This document shows, one piece after another, positions 56,171 to 64,000 of a DNA stretch of 64,000 nucleotides (the stretch's first letter is position 1; every line of letters begins with the position of its first letter). This stretch comes from Coriolopsis trogii (lineage: Eukaryota > Basidiomycota > Agaricomycetes > Polyporales > Polyporaceae). Location of the stretch: NCBI GenBank assembly GCA_020543525.1, contig JAHYIO010000001.1, forward strand, positions 310,001 to 374,000, given 5' to 3'. Both the position numbers and the translations under genes were made by a program. Below the pieces are notes generated by a model that did no database searches, had not been told where the DNA came from, and was given only the letters and a program-made list of their open reading frames with translations.

Positions 56171-59100
56171 TTATGTAGGAGGTGTACTAGCTCTAACAAT
56201 GACTATCTCCCCATCCTCTCTCATGAAGGCAATCAAATCGCCTTGCCCTACGGCTATCATGCCTCTCCGCCCTGAGCCGCTTCGTGTGTATCGGAAATCA
56301 GGAGGTACCCAACCAATACGTTGACACCCGCCACTCGCGACCTGCCATAACCACCCGTCTGCCAAATAGTACACAGCAGGAAGACGCCCTGAACGCCGTC
56401 CTGCAGGGTCCGCAACGGCTCTCGCTGGTGAAGAAACGAGAGGTGTAAGGCCTGACTCCGTAACAATACCGTGGCCGGTTGGGGAGTTCCATATGTGATC
56501 GACGGGATAGTCATTGGCCAGGTCTAGTACCGTGGGTGGTGTCCAGTTATCACGTTCGCCCGCTTCAAGGTCGACGAGCTTCCATATCAAGACCTTCCCT
56601 CGGGACGTTCCCAGGAACGCCGTTGTGGCATCCGCCGAGAGCGCAAGGGCGGTGAGACTGCCATGCGGGTTTACTTCCTCTTCTCCCCAGACCGACTGTT
56701 GGACGATTTTTTCATGGGGTCGGACGCGCCCAGGTCGGAGGAGGGCGAGGTGGAGAGCACCTCCAGGCAGCCGCACGACTACGAAGACCCTCTTCGTGTC
56801 CGCAGACAGCACGAACATGCCATCTTCCACCACACCTCCGACCTCTTCAAGAAGGTAGTGACTCCTTACAAGCGTCTTCCCTTCCACCAACTCCACAACG
56901 ACAAGGTCAGGACTACGGCTCAGGGGAGACTGCAAACAAGCAATCAGGGCCATGTCACGACCGCGTCCACCCTCGTGGTAGAAGATCGCGGAGAGGTACG
57001 CTTCATCTAATTGGCCAAAGCAGGGACCTTTCCACGACTGCTTCCACGCATCCCAGAACATGATTCCACCTGTACCGCTCGAGTAGACCCCACTGCTCCG
57101 ACGCGAGATTGAGCCCATGGCCAGCCACCGCCCGCTCGGAGACCAGGATATCCACTTTTGCGACAGCGAATACGTCCGATCCAATACCTGGATCTCCTTC
57201 CCGGTGGCAACATCCCACACGCGAAGGACGTTCCCGAAACGGGTCGTGGCCAAAAAGGCTCCGTCGGGAGAGAACGCGAAAGTGCGGGACGCGATGCGCT
57301 CGAGGTCATCCAGCTGCTGAGTGCGCGGACCGGGTAGGACGGTGTCTTGCAGACGGGACCACACGGACTGCACGGACGTTGCAAGCTTCCAGAACCCACT
57401 CGTCTCAGGACGTTGAAGGGCGACGTCCCGAACGCGGATGTACTGGTCATTTCCGGTCGCGACGTAGCGGAAGTCGTGGGGCGAGAAGTGAACAGCTTGC
57501 ACGACAGCAGGGCGGGTTTGGTGTGACAAGATGTATGTGAGGAGCGCCCCCGAGTTAACATCGTATAGCGACACATCGGCGTGGCGGGAGATCGCAACCA
57601 GAAGCGAGTCGTCGGGAGAGAAGTCCAATGACAGGATGGCATTGTTCTGCCACAGACCGCGGTTCGTGAGTGTACGAACACACGTCATCGTCCTGCGGTT
57701 CAAGATCTCCACCGTCGTGGTAGGGTCCTCGCAGCCACATGCGATCAGCTCGTCGGTGTGGGAGATACTGACGGAATGCTTGTGAAATTGCCCAGGGATA
57801 GACCGCTGGAGAGTCCGGCTTTCTACGTCCCATACGTTCAGAACTGCAAAGCCTGGGGAGACCGAGAACAGCAGACTTCCGTCACGACTAAACGTGACCC
57901 CTGACGGGAAGGCAGACGTCTCCGTCTGACGGAGAGATCCCAGCGGGGACGCGTTTTCAACAGCAGGTACGCCAGCATCCCAAAGCGCGATGGTACCGTC
58001 GTGCCAGGTCGCTGCACGGTACTGGCCATCAGGAGAGTAGACGATCGGCCGCTGCTGGTATGTTGTCGTCCACGAGGTGATGCGGGTGCCAGTGACAGCG
58101 TCCCACTCCTGTAGGGAGAAGCTGCCTCCGTCGGAACCTGTCGGGGCACTGAACCTCCCAGCGGCAAGGATCCGTTGGTTGTCTGGAGACATGATCACAT
58201 ATTCCCACCGAATCTTCGGTTCCTCAAGGGCGCGCACTTGCACGCCGCTCTGTGAGCCCCATATCGTCACGCCTCCTCGATCGTCCGCAGAGACGACCCA
58301 GCGGCCGTGCGGGGAGAAGCAGACCGCAGGGACGCGATCGGCCAGAGTATCCATTGTCAACGTATTGAGATCCCAGTCCTTCTCGAGACTACGGAGCACT
58401 TCCATCTTCGTCTTCACCAGAGCGTGTTGCGGTAGATACTGGACGCGCAATGCGGTTCGTTGTGGCAAGAACGAGAGCGTACAGCGGTAGACTTCTGACC
58501 AGGACGCGACGATGGCGGGGAGGAATGCTCGCACTACTTGCGCGCACTCTTGCAAGAGGGTAGCAGCGATGCCGTCATGGGAGGGAAGACTCTACGAAGG
58601 CTTTCAGTACACTGTCAAGGTTTGGGATATCAACGTAACTGCGATCCCGCACCTGAACTGCATCCAGAGCAGAGGTGAGAGCATCCAGCGCCACATCAAT
58701 GGCTCCCATCAGACTCAATGTCGAGAGCCAGTGCAGCAGAAAATCCTTGCATAAGGTCAAGACGAGGTCGTAGAGCTCTTCGTCGATATCGCAACGACAG
58801 GCATGATAGGACCAGTACCGGCAAGAGTACTGCAAGTGGGAGGAGATGCACCTCGATCCGCGTTCCCTCAAGTCCGGTATCTCGCGATTCAGCAGCGACT
58901 CGTCCTCGACCGCGCAGATGTTATACTTGAGACTGCCCGACATGCTTAGAAGGCAGCATCTTGCAAGTACGGAATGTTGAGCACCAGGCTGCACGAGGAA
59001 CTCCGGGAGCGTGCACCGCGACGAGTCAACGATGAAGTCTGCGAAGGAAAGATGAACAAATCGGAGTGTGTCGAGTTCACTCGATGGGCGTACGACGATA

Positions 59101-61224
59101 GAGTGTAGCTTCTGGATCAGGATGCGTATAGCACCTGATGAGTCGTTGAGAAGTCCGCGGTAGGTTCGCACCGAGAGCTTCTCCGGGGCAAGGACGATTG
59201 TCCCCAGGAGAAGCCTAACCTTGGTGAGTTGCGAGAACGTCGCCCCTGGAAAAGCAGATTGGAGAACTTGTCGATACAGGGCGTCCAGGCGGACATATGG
59301 AGAAAGCGGAGATGCTGCCGAAGACGAGGAGTCCAGAGCCTGAGAGGTACCCAGTAGAGTCGAAAGTTGTTGCTGGGGATCATATGCAATGTCGTCGGCG
59401 ACAAACTTTACCGCCATTGCAGCAAAGATGAACAGATGGCCCGATAATCTACTGAGGGTCTCCACCTCGCGTTGACTTGGCCATGATTTCGGGAGATCAA
59501 AGCGTTCTCGGATGCGAAGGAACTGATTCCATAGATAACGAACAATGTCGCGCGCAGCGAGCTCCTCTGGCATGTCGTCGAGGTGCAGTGTATGTGTCTT
59601 CTCCGCAATGTTGACGAGGCTGAAGCCGGCAGTAATGTGGGGGTCAGGACGGCTCGTGATGATGAACTTGAGAGGATGGAGCTCGAGGACGTGGGTGGCT
59701 AGTGCTTGTAGAATGACCGAAACGGCAGATGTGTCCTTGCACTCGTCCAGGGCATCGATTACGATAGCGTACTGGTCAAAGTTGACGAGCCCTCTTGTTG
59801 CCTGAAGAGGGTCGATGATCAGCTTCCGTAATTGCTGCCAAGCATAGACGGCATGTATATGGGGGTTCGCGCGTAAGGCGGCCACGAGGCACTCCATGAA
59901 CGGCTGGAACAAGAGAGCTAGTTGATATGCGATGGTGGTGAATATCGCCTGGACATTACTGCGGTTACCATCGCGCGAGCAGAAGAAGGTGGCCGCCAAA
60001 ATGCCTCTCTCCTCGCACCAGTGTGCGATCGTCTTGGCTAGAGTTGACTTCCCTGTTCCGGCGACACCGTTGATCCAGAAGACAGGTCTAGTAGGAGACG
60101 TAGCGTCCGGTGAGGCAGCCTCGAGCTCCTTTGTCCTGTCGCTCCTGGGGGCTAGCCAATTGTAGACGCTCGAGAGAGCTTCCTGTCGAGTGTCTGGATC
60201 ACAGAGCGAATGGCTGATGTTGTGGTAGTCGAAACGTGCTTCTATCACGTACGGCAGCCCACCAAGAATGCCTGACAGAAGAGATGTCAGTGGAGTCGTA
60301 CCGACGCATGCAACGACCACGTCTCACTTGTGTTACTTGTCAACGCTAACTGTGCATAGTCGAACATGAGTCGAATCGTTCTGGACGGTCCGATGAGAAA
60401 CTATGCTCACCTGGTCCACCTTATTTGTGATGTCATAGATTTGGTCGGCAAGATCCCGGAACCCTGCGCTGGTAATCTCGTGTAGCCCCTACAAATGGAG
60501 ACCAGACATGACATCCTAAGTAGTCACCCTCAGGGAATGGGGACAGAGGGCAGAAAGTCACCTCGACGCCCAAGTAGATATCCACGGAGCAGCCTGCCTT
60601 GATAACCCTAACTTCAGGCCTGAAAATGGTAGTCGTAGCACGCAACTCACCAGGAAATTCTTCAGCGCCCAAGACAGCCTCCGAATGCATTTCTGGATCT
60701 TATCTGCCGAGTCTGATGCGTTCGTGAGCCGCTTTAGAAGAGACTGTGAGGGTATCTTGGTCACATCCTCAGATACTTTATACATCGCCCTGGTAGAACA
60801 TGATTGAGCTGTGTGACAACCATGGCACTTTCATGGCGTACGTACTCCTCTAAAGTTCGGAGGCGCCGTTTGAGCCCATCAGACACCACAACCGGCTGCC
60901 GGTCTTGACCGATTGGAGGAAACAAGGTTTCGTGCAGCCGCTCGACGTGTCCCTTCAGCTCCAATACTGCGTCCTCGTTCTGGCACATGGTCTGTACGAA
61001 TGCCGAGGGAGATGATGAGCGTGTGGTGCGAGCATCATCGTGAACGGACGCACCAAGAACACCTGACATAGCTTGAGAAGTCCATCGATGATGGGTCCGA
61101 TGGGGAACTCGAACGCGTCGCTGGTGCTCTTCACCGCCTTGAGCACCAGGACAAGCGCTTCGACTCCTTTCTCGACTTTCTTCCGTCTTCCCGCCCGAAC
61201 CGTGTCTTTCTGGGCGGCAGACAT
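56171..61224 (-). CDS. NACHT-WD40 NLR-like protein, with a frameshift at the domain junction
   Basis: A STAND-class NTPase resembling fungal NLRs that act in self/non-self or stress responses. The N-terminal exons start MSAAQKDTVRAGRRKK (61224). Small exons follow, joined LCQ-TMCQNED and RTLEE-AMYKVSEDVTKIP, forming a helical effector-side domain. The NACHT exon (about 60270-58575) has Walker A GVAGTGKSTLAKT, Walker B YAIVIDALDEC and the sensor-like FIITSRPDPH. The WD40 part (to 56171) has many repeats such as AVCFSPHGRWVVSADDRGGVTIWG and FSPDGAFLATTRFGNVLRVWD, each ending in a W-D-like pair. The NACHT frame ends at TGA (58575), while the WD40 frame begins 20 nt earlier, shifted by +1. No GT-AG intron that would correct it was found. 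Otherwise both halves are unbroken, so the shift is recent, a sequence error or a recoding site. Confidence 0.85.
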
Positions 61225-63001
61225 ACCCTAGCGGCCCTTGTTGTCTACAAGAGGGTTTCCGTGGAGGCGGGGGCTCGTTCGTTTCAGGGCTGGTGCATCG
61301 GCTCTCAACTGGCATTGGATCCAGACTGTTCTCAGGGTAGAGGGGCGGGAAAATGGGTGACAGCCGACTTCGCGGCCTGGCGCATGCTGCAAAGCGCGCG
61401 CAGACGTGCTTCGGCGGAGCAACGTAGCTACCTTGAACGTCTTATCCGGCGCCCGAGAGCGCGTAGGAGTCAATACGTCGCTTCCATGACTGGAGAACGA
61501 CGCTCCCAGTCTTGCCGTGCTGTCGTGGAGGGACTCATCTCTACTGCGGATGCATAGGTACGTGAGACAGCATCACTGACGTAAAGAAATGCTGACCTTT
61601 GTAGTGTCGGAATCATGGACTTGTCCCTCGTGCGCCATGCGGCGAGACTTGTCGTCTCGTTCTGGTCGACAGCAGGAAGCGCCAACAGAACTAGTGCCTA
61701 CATATAGGAACGACTAAGGCTGGATCCATGTGCCGGACAGGCCACAAATTGAGTACGAGAGCCTAGATATGTCCAGCAGAGCTGGGTTTCGGGTGCGCGA
61801 GATGGCCGAGCCTGCTCATCGAAATGTCTGTAAGTCGTCGTATGTCAGTCGCTATGCACGTCCGTCATGCACGCCCATACACACACGCAGCAATCCCCGT
61901 CAGGTGCAACTTTTCAGAAATATACGTCCAATCTCGTTATTGACTACACGCAAATTGAACGTACTCACGTTTGCGGCACTATGAGTCCTCAATTGCTCAC
62001 GAATCGACTCCGATGTGCACGCATATGGGAACACATCCTGCGGCGTGTTCAACTTGCGCAGGTCTCTGTAAACCTATTGCCTTTGCTGCGTCAACCAGCA
62101 TTTATTCGCCATCCGCCTGTGCAGCATAGTCATAGAGTCTCGGCGCTGAATGAAAGTACTGCGACATGCTCACTGGATGGATAGACAGCCAGTCTTTGCT
62201 TCAATTTGAGTACTGAGGCAACGCAGATGCAGAAGCAATTGCTTGTCGTAGGGCTATCAGAGAGCAAGATAATCGCAGTCACACAGAATTGTGTAACTGA
62301 CGTCGGCAGATGGAGGTGCACGAGCAACAACGAGTGGCGATTCCTCGGGCGTCTACGTTGCCATATCCAGGGTTTCGGGATCCTTCGGGATGGACGTTCC
62401 GGGAGCACACGCGAGCTCAAGTCCACATCTCCTTGTGCTTTCATGGACACCATTATGTCACTGCTTTGCCTCGCTGCATCTGGACTTGCTACGAGTACTT
62501 ATACATCCTTCATGACCACCCGGCGGCGACCACTCAGGCTCCGCCTTTTTCTAGGCACGACGCCTAGTAGGCTCCTCGATAATGCTTTCACATGGAGTGT
62601 ACTTATAATTATCTTGCAATGGGCGCGGCTTACTCGGAAAGACATCAACAGGGTTGGTGATGGTTTAGCATTTTGGTCACCGTCCTCAGGACACAAGGGG
62701 CAACCTGGACGCTTCCGTCGTGGTCAGGGTGTGAGCCCGGGCGACCGGAAGGAGGTCACAACGACCACACCCGAAGTCAGAGATGTAACGGGTAACAACT
62801 GCAACAAAGCGCTCTCGGAGGTTCGGTGTGATGCATATTATCGAGCATGGAATTGGGGAATTATGTTGCTGGATAGCGAACAGCCAACTAGGAGAATCAT
62901 GGTCATCTCACTGCCACAACTCGACCGCCACTCCCTACAGGAACAACAAGCCAAGCGGTCAGAGTCCTCAACCAAGCCCCATCCCGAACCTCCCTAGCGT
63001 T
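61225..63001. other. Intergenic region
   Basis: About 1.8 kb between the NACHT-WD40 start and the second secreted-protein gene. Plus-strand open frames at 61261-61557 and 62227-62997 have no family features, the longer one would need TTG for its full length, and neither has a convincing start context. It likely contains the NLR promoter. Confidence 0.35.
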
Positions 63002-63334
63002 TCAAGCGTTGATAGAAATCGAGCCGGACGAGTTGCCCTCCGTGCAGGTGATAGACGTCCACAAGAACCAATCGCCGTGGTAGCTCTGGTCGTTCGCCGC
63101 CTCCTGCGCCAGACAGTCCTTCACCGCCTGATTCACCCGGTTGAAGCTGACGCACATGCGGCCCTGAGTGCGCGCGGTGTAGCACCCGCCGTTGGCGTTG
63201 ATGAGCTTCACGGCGGCAGCGGCGGGCGAGTTGTCGTCCTTCCACCGACCCGCGTCGTTGTTGTGCGAGCAGGTGCAGGCAGCGGCCGAGGCACCGAGGG
63301 CGGCGAGGACGAAGGAGATGGTGATGAACTGCAT
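63002..63334 (-). CDS. Small cysteine-rich secreted protein, paralogue
   Basis: 110 residues in one exon, starting MQFITISFVLAALGASAAA, a signal peptide. Six cysteines at 20, 22, 51, 61, 74 and 97 match the pattern of the gene at 53632-53970; about three quarters of residues agree by eye. Differences cluster just after CTCSHNNDAGRW (DDNSPAAAAVKLINAN) and at the C-terminus. Conservation of signal peptide, all cysteines and the Trp-rich segment GDWFLWTSITC implies that both copies are under constraint. Function unknown. Confidence 0.88.
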   Translation of the reverse strand: MQFITISFVLAALGASAAACTCSHNNDAGRWKDDNSPAAAAVKLINANGGCYTARTQGRMCVSFNRVNQAVKDCLAQEAANDQSYHGDWFLWTSITCTEGNSSGSISINA

Positions 63335-64000
63335 GATGATGGTGAAGGAGGTGTGGGGTGTTCTGTGGACATTCGTCAGCTCTCCGCAGACAGACGTCGA
63401 TGGTGAAAGAAGAGGCTCTAACCTGACTGAGAAGAGACTTGGTGTGTAGAAGTCGCAGTGGGTGACTGAGGCTTGGAGACCATTCCGCATCACCTTTAAT
63501 ACTCATCGTGAGCTATCGGTTCTCGCTTTTTGCCAAGACTTGAAAGACTTGGAATTACTTGGAGTATCAGTAAAACATGCAAGAGACAGTACCAGGCTAG
63601 CCGCCAGTATCAGCAGAGGCGGCGAACACCCAGGCCATCGTACGCGTTCAGCGCCGTCCCGTCGACCAGCCAGTACAGCATAGTGGGGCGAGGCCCGGCC
63701 CGGATACGAGTTGATGGAGGTATGTGATCCCTTACGTGCGGGTTAAGTCACGGTCCTGGGCATGCGCTCGAGCAGAGAGGTACGGGTACGATACTGCTCC
63801 CGGTACCACTGGCACGAGGGACGGACGAAGACGAATACCTGACGCATCTGCAGCCGTGACAGTGTATCCTGGTTGATGGAGCGCAAACAATACACTGTGT
63901 GTTAACTCGCATCAGACACAGCAGCGGCGTGGCTAAACCTAAGCGTACCCCATTTTGCCTACAGGCGGCTCGGCCAGGAAGCGAAGCCCGAGGTGATGAT
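63335..64000. promoter_or_regulatory. Upstream region of secreted-protein paralogue, part of a duplication
   Basis: Shares scattered blocks with 53971-54660: the leader region, GTATCAGTAAAACATGCAAG near 63563, and a GGTACGGGTACGATAC...CCCGGTACC stretch near 63780-63808. GTAC/GGTACC words are dense there. No gene seen to the window end. Confidence 0.45.

Noticed and set aside
57109..57540. Plus-strand frames over the WD40 region
   Set aside because: Antisense shadows of the WD40 coding sequence.
62206..62997. 263-residue plus-strand frame
   Set aside because: Full length would require a TTG start, no domain is visible and the composition drifts along its length; not called as a gene.
1..64000. 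tRNA genes, rRNA, CRISPR arrays
   Set aside because: No cloverleaf-like segments with a B-box, no rRNA-like sequence and no regularly spaced direct repeats were noticed on either strand.

Overview
The window is nuclear DNA of a filamentous basidiomycete, most likely an Agaricomycete. This rests on many short introns (about 50-65 nt, GT-AG), coding stretches rich in C/G at third positions, and families typical of this class: a FunK1 kinase, a Plavaka-type transposase with a DUF6532-like partner, TRANK1/UvrD-like giant helicases, a NACHT-WD40 protein and a Tad1-like LINE. Species was not determined.

Layout. Positions 1-474 hold the 5' end of a lysine-rich protein on the minus strand. Positions 1581-10213 (+) hold a giant UvrD-like helicase with a long helical/TPR-like C-terminus. 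Positions 10926-27666 are one nested transposon complex. The outermost element is a Tc1/mariner-like DDE transposon with 28-bp perfect terminal inverted repeats and TA target duplication. Its transposase gene is cut in two by a 7.5-kb Plavaka-like element (32-bp inverted repeats) that carries a divergent pair of genes, a DUF6532-like protein and the transposase. Its right end is cut by a full-length LINE (15-bp target duplication, 24-base poly(A), both ORFs open).

Positions 27684-33475 hold a small hypothetical gene, a fragment and a full copy of a FunK1 kinase, and a LINE remnant. Positions 33760-38763 are a conserved housekeeping block: HEM3 (heme synthesis), NFU1 (mitochondrial Fe-S delivery) and ALG1 (N-glycan assembly); NFU1 and ALG1 are head to head over 146 bp. 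Positions 39270-41818 hold an F-box/LRR-like gene broken by a 498-bp MITE whose two ends are each a perfect or near-perfect palindrome.

Positions 43508-52381 hold a second, divergent UvrD-like helicase on the minus strand. It shares with the first an intron at the identical place inside the Walker A motif. The right end holds two paralogous six-cysteine secreted proteins (53632 and 63002) flanking a NACHT-WD40 NLR-like gene, plus a degenerate copy of HEM3 exon 1 at about 55256-55530.

Exon boundaries were read by eye from splice signals and frame continuity; ends of the multi-exon genes are approximate where stated. No tRNA, rRNA or CRISPR array was seen.
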